A stretch of DNA of 64,000 nt from Paracoccus aerodenitrificans (GTDB lineage: Bacteria; Pseudomonadota; Alphaproteobacteria; Rhodobacterales; Rhodobacteraceae): the NCBI RefSeq assembly GCF_027913215.1, contig NZ_CP115784.1:2737501-2801500 (forward strand), in the 5' to 3' direction. The notes under the pieces are model-generated. The model made no database searches. It worked only from the letters and a program-made list of their open reading frames with translations, and was not told where the DNA came from. The position numbers were made by a program, and so were the translations under genes. Position 1 is the stretch's first letter; each line of letters opens with the position of its first letter. Shown here in pieces: positions 56,909 to 64,000 of this stretch.

Positions 56909-57796
56909 ATGACGATGATATTTGGTATTCCTGTTGTCGTGCTGATGGGACAGCTTCTGGTCGGCCTGATCAACGGATCGTTCTACGCGCTGCTGTCGCT
57001 TGGCCTTGCTGTCATTTTTGGCCTGCTGCGGGTAATCAATTTCGCCCACGGCGCACTATATATGCTGGGTGCCTTCACGGCATTGCTGCTGCTGACCGTG
57101 GGCGGCGTAAACTATTGGTTGGCACTGATCTTGTCACCGCTGATTGTCGGCATGTTTGGAGCGGTCATCGAGCGAACCATGCTCTCGCGCCTTTACAAGC
57201 TTGACCATCTCTACGGCTTGCTTTTCACTTTCGGTCTCGCGCTCGCCATTGAGGGCACCTTCCGCTACTTTTACGGAGCTTCGGGGATGCCCTATGCAGC
57301 ACCCGGCGCACTGTCTGGTGCGGTCGACTTGGGTTTCATGTTGCTGCCTGTTTATCGCGGCTGGGTTGTCATAGTCTCGCTGATCGTTTGCTTGGGCGTG
57401 TGGCTCCTCATTGAAAAGACGAAGTTTGGCGCATATCTGCGCGCCGCTACCGAGAACCCGGTTTTAGTTCAAAGCTTTGGTGTCAACGTACCACTTCTGC
57501 TGACTCTCACCTATGCGCTCGGCTCGGGGCTGGCGGCTTTCGCAGGAGTTCTGGCGGCGCCAGTTTATCAGGTCAATCCGCTGATGGGATCAAACCTGAT
57601 CATCATCGTCTTTGCAGTGGTCGTCGTGGGTGGCATGGGGTCAATTCTAGGTGCTATCGTAACCGGCTACATGTTGGGCGTAGTCGAGGGCTTCACAAAG
57701 GTCTTTTATCCCGAGGCATCCAATACCGTAATCTTCGTCATCATGACGATTGTCCTGATTCTCCGGCCTGCGGGCCTCTTCGGAAAGGATGTCTGA
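56909..57796 (+). CDS. livH: branched-chain amino-acid-type ABC permease LivH
   Basis: The 295-residue membrane protein has about eight helices and the LivH segments LINGSFYALLSLGLAVIFGL near the N-terminus and VFAVVVVGGMGSILGAIV towards the C-terminus. It forms one half of the membrane channel. Its stop overlaps the livM start. Confidence 0.94.
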   Translation: MTMIFGIPVVVLMGQLLVGLINGSFYALLSLGLAVIFGLLRVINFAHGALYMLGAFTALLLLTVGGVNYWLALILSPLIVGMFGAVIERTMLSRLYKLDHLYGLLFTFGLALAIEGTFRYFYGASGMPYAAPGALSGAVDLGFMLLPVYRGWVVIVSLIVCLGVWLLIEKTKFGAYLRAATENPVLVQSFGVNVPLLLTLTYALGSGLAAFAGVLAAPVYQVNPLMGSNLIIIVFAVVVVGGMGSILGAIVTGYMLGVVEGFTKVFYPEASNTVIFVIMTIVLILRPAGLFGKDV

Positions 57797-58796
57797 CATG
57801 GCCGGAAAATCCCAGCCTATCCAAGCCGAACATATCGTCGTCCACTCCAAGGCCGGACAGCTTCAACTTATGTTGCTGACCCTGATTGCGGTCGCTCTGT
57901 TACTTGCGCCGCAGTTTCTGTATCCAATCTTCGTGATGAAGTTATTAGCGTTCGGCCTCTTCGCCGCAGCTTTCAATCTGCTTCTGGGTTTTACTGGTCT
58001 TCTATCCTTTGGTCATGCCACATTCTTCGGCGGAGCGGCCTACTTTACCGCTCATGCCGTAAAGGTCTGGGGCTGGTCGCCGGAGGCAGGAATTTCCTTG
58101 GGAGTCGCGGGTGCGGCAGGACTTGGCCTGGTGATGGGTGCAATAGCTATCCGTCGCCAAGGTATATATTTTGCCATGATCACTTTGGCTTTGTCGCAGA
58201 TGTTTTTCTTCTTCTGTCTGCAGGCAAATTTCACCCATGGTGAAGACGGAATCCAGTCCGTGCCGCGCGGTCAACTGTTCGGCGTCTTTGACCTGTCCGA
58301 TACGATGACCATGTACTATTTTGTATTGGCTATCTTCGTCCTTGGTCTGCTGATCGTCTGGCGGTTCGTGAACTCACCCTTCGGCATGATCCTGAAGTCA
58401 ATCCGCGAAAACGAGCAGCGTGCAATCTCGCTGGGCTACTCAGTCAGTCGCTACAAGTTGGGGGCCTTTGTTATGTCAGCAGCTCTTACTGGGCTTGCAG
58501 GGAGTGTAAAAGCACTAATTTTCCAATTCGCAACCCTTACCGACGTGACTTGGCAAATGTCTGGAGAGGTGATCCTGATGACTCTTTTGGGGGGTATCGG
58601 TACGTTGGCCGGGCCAGTGGTCGGAGCGGGGCTAGTGGTGACTCTGCAAAACTACCTTGCAACTTCAGACTTTCCGGTAACTATCATCACTGGCGTCGTT
58701 TTCATGATTTGCGTGCTGGTTTTCAGACGCGGCCTGGTTGGCGAACTTTCCGCCAGCAAGCTGGGTCGCAAGCTTGGCTTTCGCTCTGAATCATAA
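57789..58796 (+). CDS. livM: branched-chain amino-acid-type ABC permease LivM
   Basis: The 335-residue membrane protein has about nine helices and the LivM marks FNLLLGFTGLLSFGHATFFG, SIRENEQRAISLGY and LLGGIGTLAGPVVGAG. It completes the membrane channel with LivH. The start at 57789 overlaps livH; an ATG nine bases later is possible. Its last 207 bases recur at 33758-33964 in a truncated copy. Confidence 0.94.
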   Translation: MSDMAGKSQPIQAEHIVVHSKAGQLQLMLLTLIAVALLLAPQFLYPIFVMKLLAFGLFAAAFNLLLGFTGLLSFGHATFFGGAAYFTAHAVKVWGWSPEAGISLGVAGAAGLGLVMGAIAIRRQGIYFAMITLALSQMFFFFCLQANFTHGEDGIQSVPRGQLFGVFDLSDTMTMYYFVLAIFVLGLLIVWRFVNSPFGMILKSIRENEQRAISLGYSVSRYKLGAFVMSAALTGLAGSVKALIFQFATLTDVTWQMSGEVILMTLLGGIGTLAGPVVGAGLVVTLQNYLATSDFPVTIITGVVFMICVLVFRRGLVGELSASKLGRKLGFRSES

Positions 58797-58918
58797 TGGT
58801 AAACTATCGTTTGAACGGATTTGACCTGAGCCTGTCACAAATTTTTCTGACACTGCTATCTAAGTGTTTGGTCTTGGAGTGTGGTGGTAGATTTCGATTG
58901 CCTATATGTTGCCGGTGA
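58590..58918 (+). repeat. livM 3' end duplicated at 33758-34085
   Basis: The intact copy of the repeat. Bases 58590-58733 are identical to the other copy; 58734-58918 differ by about a tenth. It runs from inside livM about 120 bases past its stop. Confidence 0.9.
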
Positions 58919-59114
58919 TCTGTAGCCTACTACCAGGCCGCATTCCTCGCTCGGCAACTTGATGCCGAGCGACTTTGCAGCACAACTAAACGAAACCCGA
59001 AAGGTCGCATGAAAGCCGGAACAGAAACGGGGTGAGGATCATTCCAATCCTCCGTTTTCTCATAATAACGGCGGACCACTTCAATGGGGGAGAATCAATC
59101 CGCCGGAAATACGC
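58797..59114. other. intergenic stretch after livM
   Basis: No gene is visible. The first half belongs to the duplicated segment. TGTCA and TGACA flank an AT-rich loop near 58835-58855 and may form a weak terminator. The second half leads into the lipoprotein-like gene. Confidence 0.5.
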
Positions 59115-60119
59115 TTGATCCGCCTCATCTCGACAGCTAGTGTCGCGGCAGCACTGCTTGCCACAATGGGTTGTACTCGAATGCCTAGACTGGACGAATT
59201 TCCACGCTACAGCAGCGGGGAAACGCCTATCGAGGTCATGATCGATGGTGCTGTAATTCCGGTGAAATTCAGGGCATCCGAACGAAGCAAGCATCTTCTG
59301 GTTTCCTTCCACGGTGCGGTTAATCGCGCCAAGCGAACGCCTCCAGTGTTTTCCCCCTATGTCCCGGGGTTGGGGGAAGAGGTTGCGCAGCTTTGCGTTT
59401 CCGATCCTTCCATGTTGCTGAAAGGCTCTTTCAGCCTATCATGGTATGCCGGACATGACGGGTTTGCTGCCCAGGAAATACTGCCGCGACTGTTCCAACA
59501 TATTATCGAAGCAGGGCAGTTCGATAGAAATGTGTTTTTCGGACCATCAGGTGGAGGGTTTGCTGCACTTTACTACTCCAGCTTGGTGCCAGGCAGCATC
59601 GTAGTAGCCGCGAATCCTCAGACTAACATGCGTCGCTTTTATCCCGCACACATCAAGAGATATCGGAAGGCGTGCTGGCCGTCTCTGGACTCAGGCACTC
59701 TCTTGGCGGATAGAATCTGCACCGATCTTTGCCGCTGGTACGAGACGCTCCGACCGAATACGGTGATCTATCTGCAAAGCGCAGGCGATTATTACCACAT
59801 GCGGGGCCAACTCGCCCCCTTCCTCGCCTCGATCGCAAAGGTCAAAGAAGCTCGCTTCGTTGTCAATTCCGGTTTCTGGGGGCTGCTGGGCCATAACGGC
59901 GCGGTTACAGCAGAAGCCTACATGCCTTGGTTGCAAGCGGCCTTTCTGTCTCCCTCAACCAAGCCGGATGATCTTATGATGAATCATCATAGGTTGACCA
60001 GTGCGATAGGTCCAATGGTATCGGCTGACAAACATTCCGCCGGGGCAACAATACAGAATACGGATGGCGACATTCAACTTGCCGCCATGCTTCGCGACTA
60101 TCAACTGCGCCAACCCTGA
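59115..60119 (+). CDS. lipoprotein-like alpha/beta-hydrolase-type protein
   Basis: The 334-residue product starts with a signal peptide (residues 1-20, TASVAAALLATMGC) that ends in a possible but weak lipobox cysteine. The body has HLLVSFHGAVNRA and FFGPSGGGFAALYYSSLVPG, which resemble the oxyanion and nucleophile-elbow (GxSxG-like) parts of alpha/beta hydrolases. Such proteins occur in polysaccharide and capsule loci. The start is TTG with GGAAA upstream; an ATG at 59166 would delete the signal. It precedes a GSCFA gene by ten bases. The substrate is unknown. Confidence 0.65.
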   Translation: MIRLISTASVAAALLATMGCTRMPRLDEFPRYSSGETPIEVMIDGAVIPVKFRASERSKHLLVSFHGAVNRAKRTPPVFSPYVPGLGEEVAQLCVSDPSMLLKGSFSLSWYAGHDGFAAQEILPRLFQHIIEAGQFDRNVFFGPSGGGFAALYYSSLVPGSIVVAANPQTNMRRFYPAHIKRYRKACWPSLDSGTLLADRICTDLCRWYETLRPNTVIYLQSAGDYYHMRGQLAPFLASIAKVKEARFVVNSGFWGLLGHNGAVTAEAYMPWLQAAFLSPSTKPDDLMMNHHRLTSAIGPMVSADKHSAGATIQNTDGDIQLAAMLRDYQLRQP

Positions 60120-60129
60120 AAAAGCTGAC

Positions 60130-61185
60130 ATGGTAATGCCTGCAAATGTAGTTCCTCAAAACCCATACAAAACCCAGCCCGAACGAGCCTTCTGGCGGGC
60201 GTCGGTCGGCAGCAGGCATTATGCCGATCTTGCAGATATTTGGCATCCTATGCCCTTGCAGAAGAAAGACAAGATAGCGACTGCCGGCAGCTGTTTTGCG
60301 CAGCATATCGGCAACAACCTTGGCGCACGCGGAGCAGCCTTCATGGATATGGAGCCCGCCCCGCCGCTGTTCAGATCGGCAGCAGATGCACGCCGGTGGG
60401 GATATGGCGTATTTTCCTGTCGCTATGGCAACGTCTATACGACTCGTCAGTTGATTCAGCTGTTCGACGAGGCACATGGCCTGCGCAAGCCGCTCGAGCA
60501 AGTCTGGGAAAAAAACGGACGCTTCTACGACTCGCTGCGTGCGAGTATCGACCCTGTTGGGCAGGACAGCGCCGAAATCGTATTGAAGCTGCGCGAACGC
60601 CATCTCGCTGCGGTGCGCCGCATGTTTGCGGAGCTCGACGTCTTTGTCTTCACTATGGGGCTGACGGAAGGGTGGGAGAATACCGACGATGGTACGATGT
60701 TTGCCGTCGCGCCCGGAACGGTGGCGGGCACCTATGACCCGGCCCGGCACCGGCTGAACAATCTTCGGCATTCCGACGTATTGAGCGATATGGTCGTATT
60801 CTGGAAACGCTTGCGCGAGGTCAATGCCAATGCGCGCATGCTTTTGACTGTTTCGCCTGTCCCACTGGCAGCAACGGCGACCGAGCATCACGTTCTGGTC
60901 GCGACTACTTATTCTAAATCGGTTCTTCGTTCGGTTGCAGGGGAGTTATCCGAGGAGTTTGAGGATATTCATTATTTCCCGTCATACGAAATCATTTCGT
61001 CTCATCCTGCGCGAGGAATGTTTTTTGAAGCTGACCTGCGCAACGTGAGCATGTTTGGCGTGGACCTGGTGATGAACCACTTTTTCTCTGGCTCGCTGGC
61101 AGCTGAATTCGGAGGCAAGCGCGAAAATGTGGATGGCGAAGAGATAGAGCTAATTTGCGATGAAAGCAGACTGGACAGAGAATGA
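60130..61185 (+). CDS. GSCFA-domain protein
   Basis: The 351-residue protein contains the motif TAGSCFAQHIGNNL near residue 50, which names the family, and further conserved parts FVFTMGLTEGWEN and LLTVSPVPLAAT. The GSCFA fold is related to SGNH-type esterases: GSC supplies a nucleophile-like position. Members are found in surface-polysaccharide loci. It follows the hydrolase-like gene by ten bases, so they probably form one operon. ATG at 60130 or 60136 both fit. Activity is not established. Confidence 0.8.
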   Translation: MVMPANVVPQNPYKTQPERAFWRASVGSRHYADLADIWHPMPLQKKDKIATAGSCFAQHIGNNLGARGAAFMDMEPAPPLFRSAADARRWGYGVFSCRYGNVYTTRQLIQLFDEAHGLRKPLEQVWEKNGRFYDSLRASIDPVGQDSAEIVLKLRERHLAAVRRMFAELDVFVFTMGLTEGWENTDDGTMFAVAPGTVAGTYDPARHRLNNLRHSDVLSDMVVFWKRLREVNANARMLLTVSPVPLAATATEHHVLVATTYSKSVLRSVAGELSEEFEDIHYFPSYEIISSHPARGMFFEADLRNVSMFGVDLVMNHFFSGSLAAEFGGKRENVDGEEIELICDESRLDRE

Positions 61186-61365
61186 GCATTCGATTGGGTG
61201 ATTTTACCAATTTTAGCATGTCGTTCAAAAATATGGGCCGGGTTTGATCTACTCGGATACGAGGAAGCAAGTGGTTTGGTCTTTTCGCGTGAATGTGCAT
61301 CAACGCGACAGGCTGGGATATGCCACATATCATAGACTACCATCATTCAGCTTCCCGATTCATCA

Positions 61366-62418
61366 GGATTTGACCCCGACCCATTCACCGAGGTCTTTCG
61401 CGTCGAGTCGCGCAAGCTGATCAGACAGGCTATCCATGCGGAGCTGGCGACGCTCATGGCCGCGTTTGCCGGAGAAAAGCTGCAAGATGGGCGGGCACGC
61501 CAGGTGCGTCATGGACACTTGCCGGAACGCGAGGTGCTGACCAGGGTCGGTCCCGTGACCGTGAAGATGCCTCTTTTGCGGGAACCGCGGCCTTGGCGAA
61601 GACAAGATCAGCTTCACGCCCAGCATTCTGCCGCGATATCTGCGCAAGGCGAAGTCGGTCGAAGACCTGCTGCCCTGGCTTTACCTCTAGGGTGTGTCCA
61701 CGGGCGATTTAAGCGAGGCTTTGGAAGCACATCTGGCGCCGAACGCCAAGGGCCTGTCGACCAAGACCGTCATGCGACTGAAAGCGGGTTGGTGGAATGA
61801 CTACGAAGCATGGCAGAAACGCGACCTTGGAACGCGGCGATTTCTCTACGTCTGGGCCGATGGCGTCTACCTCAAGCCTCGCATGTCTGATGAAAAGCAA
61901 TGCGTATTGGTGATTGTCGGAGCCGATGAATAAGGTCGCAAGGAGCTTCTGATCATGACCGACGGTTTTCGCGAAAGTACCCAGAGTTGGCGCTAGGTAA
62001 TGCTCAATCTCAGGCGCTGCTGCCTGAAATAGGATCCAAAGCTTGCCATCGGCGATGGCGCATTCGGCATATGCACAGCCCTGCGCGAGGTGTTTGCGAC
62101 GACGAAGGAACAGCGCTGCTGGGCTCACAAGACCATGAACATCCTGACCGCGCTGCTGACATTCTACGATTTACCGGCCGAGCACTAGAATCACTTCCGG
62201 ACGTAAATCCGATAGAATGCACATTCGCGACCGTCCGGCACCGCACAAAACGCACCAAGGGCTGTCTCAGCCGCAAGACAGGCCTGGCCATGGCATTCAA
62301 GCTGATAATGTCCGCGCAGAAGAAATGGCGCAAACTCGACGGACAGAACCGCCTGCCGGAAATCATCCAAGGGGTTAAATTCCGCGACGGCGTCCACCAA
62401 GGTCAAACCGATGCTTGA
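61366..62418 (+). pseudogene. IS256-family transposase, decayed
   Basis: Fragments in several frames line up with an IS256 (Mutator-type) transposase. The N-terminal part reads LATLMAAFAGEKLQDGR; then comes GVSTGDLSEALEAHL with YVWADGVYLKPRM, and a C-terminal stretch with NPIECTFATVRHRT and SAQKKWRKLDGQ. Several stop codons and frame breaks (near 61590, 61690, 61930, 61990) separate them. A full gene is about 1.2 kb, so part is also missing. It is dead. Confidence 0.85.
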
Positions 62419-62469
62419 TCAGGCATCACCAATTTCTGCGCATATCTCACAAGAGCGGGGCTAATTTAG

Positions 62470-62740
62470 CCGGCTTAGACAACATGAGCATCCTGCTGAT
62501 CCTAAGCGGTTGGTGCTGGTTGATTGAGGTGCTGCAGGTAAAGTATCTCAACAACATCGCTGAACAGGATCACCGCTTCATCAAGCGGATTACCGGCCCG
62601 ATATACAGGGCTTCAAATCGTTCGTTCCCGCGCAGGCGACCTTGGCCGGGATCGAGGCCGCTCTATGATCCGCAAAGGTCAATTGCCAAGCTAGGGGCAA
62701 ACCGTCTTCGCGCAATTCGCCGCCCTCGCGGGATAACTGC
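62470..62740 (+). pseudogene. IS6-family transposase, C-terminal remnant
   Basis: The frame has EVLQVKYLNNIAEQDHRFIKR, close to the YLNNIVEQDHRAIKR motif of IS6/IS26 transposases. A frameshift follows, and then a piece matching the F-K-S-F-R-A-R tail in another frame. The N-terminus is absent. It lies directly after the IS256 remnant. Confidence 0.7.
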
Positions 62741-62807
62741 ATCCAGCCAATGGCTTGGACTCAAGCGACGGAAATATTCGCAACATTACCAAATCTGCCG
62801 GTCGCTT

Positions 62808-63746
62808 TTACCCCCCGGGCCAGACCACCCGAAACCCCTGATGTGAGGTTGTCGTATCCGGTGAGTTCCCGGTTCGGGCTGCAATTCTGTAGCGATAGCA
62901 GTAGCTCCTGTGACACAGATGCGAGCCACCTTTCAGCAGACGATATCCCTTCTTCCCTTCTGCCGCCGCACGTGCCGCGCGTCGTTGAGAGCGGACGACG
63001 AATGGCTCGGAGGTCCATTCCCACACATTTCCAGCCATATTATAAAGCCCATACCCGTTCGGCTCGAAAGATCTCGCAGGAGCCGTTGCATGATATCCGT
63101 CCGCTGCGGTGTTTTCTTCGGGGAACCGGCCCTGCCAGATATTGCACGGGAAGAAACCGGTATCGTCCGGCTCATCATCGCCCCAAGGAAATCGTGCATC
63201 ACCGAGACCTCCCCGGGCAGCATGTTCCCATTCTGCTTCTGTCGGCAAGCGTCCGCCAACCCAGTTTGCATAGGCGCGGGCATCGTTCCATGAAACATGT
63301 ACAACGGGGTGATCCGGCAGAGCAACAGAGGCATCCACCCCATCGCCGGTGATATTGCGCCAGGTCGCGCCATCGACACGCCGCCACCATTCCAGATCGA
63401 GAACGCCCTGTGTCGGACCGACGCCCTCGGCGACATGGTGATGAAAGACATAGGACCAGCCGAAGCGCTCTGCCTCGGTCACGAAACCGGTCTGTTTAAT
63501 GAATCCTGCGAATTGCCGGTTAGTCACGCAGGCCACACCGATCCGGAAAGATGCAACGCGCTTCTCCCGCAATGAACCTTCGCCATCCTGAGGAAGTAAT
63601 GGCCGGGCGGTTCCGATAAGAGCCTTGCCCCCGGAGATCAGTACCGTATCGCTATCGGGACGAGGTGCGGCAGCCGGAAGCATCTCAACAGGACCGGTCG
63701 TGGGCTCTCTGGTCGTCTCCGGTGTGCAGCAACTGCTTCCTCGCAT
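62808..63746 (-). CDS. formylglycine-generating enzyme (sulfatase-modifying factor)
   Basis: The 312-residue protein belongs to the SUMF1/FGE family. Motifs in order are LPDHPVVHVSWNDARAYANW, GGRLPTEAEWEHAARGG, YNMAGNVWEWTSEPF and the C-terminal GGSHLCHRSYCYRYRIAARTG with Cys278 and Cys283. The Cys-x4-Cys spacing equals that of the copper-binding catalytic pair of genuine FGE. It oxidises a cysteine of sulfatases (CxPxR) to formylglycine. GGAGGGAGAA precedes the ATG. No sulfatase gene is in the window. IS remnants flank it on both sides. Confidence 0.9.
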   Translation of the reverse strand: MRGSSCCTPETTREPTTGPVEMLPAAAPRPDSDTVLISGGKALIGTARPLLPQDGEGSLREKRVASFRIGVACVTNRQFAGFIKQTGFVTEAERFGWSYVFHHHVAEGVGPTQGVLDLEWWRRVDGATWRNITGDGVDASVALPDHPVVHVSWNDARAYANWVGGRLPTEAEWEHAARGGLGDARFPWGDDEPDDTGFFPCNIWQGRFPEENTAADGYHATAPARSFEPNGYGLYNMAGNVWEWTSEPFVVRSQRRAARAAAEGKKGYRLLKGGSHLCHRSYCYRYRIAARTGNSPDTTTSHQGFRVVWPGG

Positions 63747-63937
63747 TTCTCCCTCCAAGTAAAATCCCGCCACAATTCGCACATGAAGCACGCCATTTAC
63801 AACATCGCCGAGTTGCACTGCTTACTGGCGTGAAGGGTCCGGAGACAGGTCAGACCGAAAAGCGCATCCGCAATCATGATCAGCGCTCCTGATCAGCCCC
63901 GCTTAAGTGGGCCATTTTGATTCTTAGTGCATGACTA

Positions 63938-64000
63938 GGCTCCAGACCCATTGATCTCGGGCGTTTGACGTGATTCAGGCTCCGCAAGGAGACCTTTTGA
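63938..64000 (+). mobile_element. left end of an IS5-like element (runs off the window)
   Basis: The terminal sequence GGCTCCAGACCCATTGAT and the following leader match the minus-strand piece at 33612-33755, including a GATTCAGG-TCCGCAAGGAGACC stretch before the transposase start. CTAG lies at the outer edge (63935-63938). The transposase itself would lie beyond 64000. Confidence 0.7.

Noticed and set aside
59974..60891. 305-residue minus-strand frame opposite the GSCFA gene
   Set aside because: The plus strand has the GSCFA motif and a coupled neighbour; the antisense frame shows no family marks.

Overview
The window looks like chromosomal (or chromid) DNA of an alphaproteobacterium of the Rhodobacterales, most likely Paracoccus or a close relative. 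The 16S rRNA 5' part, the high GC content, and the many TRAP, tripartite tricarboxylate (TTT) and ABC uptake systems beside catabolic genes all suggest this. The genus is an inference from the visible sequence, not a database result.

Layout. 1-498 is the 5' part of a 16S rRNA gene on the minus strand with a strong rrn-type promoter at 817-845. 982-19188 is mostly housekeeping and uptake: msrQ-msrP, clpB, pyrF, a complete TRAP transporter (dctPQM) with a divergent IclR regulator, a six-helix membrane protein, a HAD phosphatase, a second TRAP permease pair without a binding protein but with a GntR regulator, an N-formylglutamate amidohydrolase coupled to a Nudix gene that carries a nonsense codon, tRNA-Val, rpmJ, an asparaginase and an IalB-like secreted protein. 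19445-24885 looks like an island next to tRNA-Ser(GCU): a DUF2971 protein, an IS21-family element, a tyrosine integrase and a junction ORF.

24979-33320 is a tight minus-strand catabolic operon (tctC-tctB-tctA-aldehyde dehydrogenase-alcohol dehydrogenase-CoA transferase-citryl-CoA-lyase-like enzyme) with a divergent IclR regulator. It can be read as import, oxidation of an alcohol to an acid, CoA activation and C-C cleavage. 33299-36260 is an IS and phage graveyard that holds a second, truncated copy of the livM 3' end found at 58.6 kb. 36262-49093 is a complete inositol operon (iolG, TIM-barrel protein, ABC importer, second dehydrogenase, iolC-DUF2090 fusion, iolD, iolE, iolB) controlled by a divergent LacI regulator with two near-identical palindromic operators at 48004-48041.

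49255-58796 holds a broken GntR regulator and a second catabolic unit: IclR, a LivK-like binding protein, aldehyde dehydrogenase, short-chain dehydrogenase, type III CoA transferase and LivG-F-H-M. Its logic mirrors the first unit with a different transporter class. 59115-61185 encodes a lipoprotein-like alpha/beta hydrolase and a GSCFA-domain protein. The last 3 kb contain decayed IS256 and IS6 transposases, an intact formylglycine-generating enzyme with both catalytic cysteines, and the first bases of an IS5-like element running off the window.

The main points for a second look are the two parallel alcohol/aldehyde-to-CoA pathways of unknown substrate, the mosaic livM duplication, the paired inositol operators, the orphan formylglycine-generating enzyme and the hydrolase-GSCFA pair.
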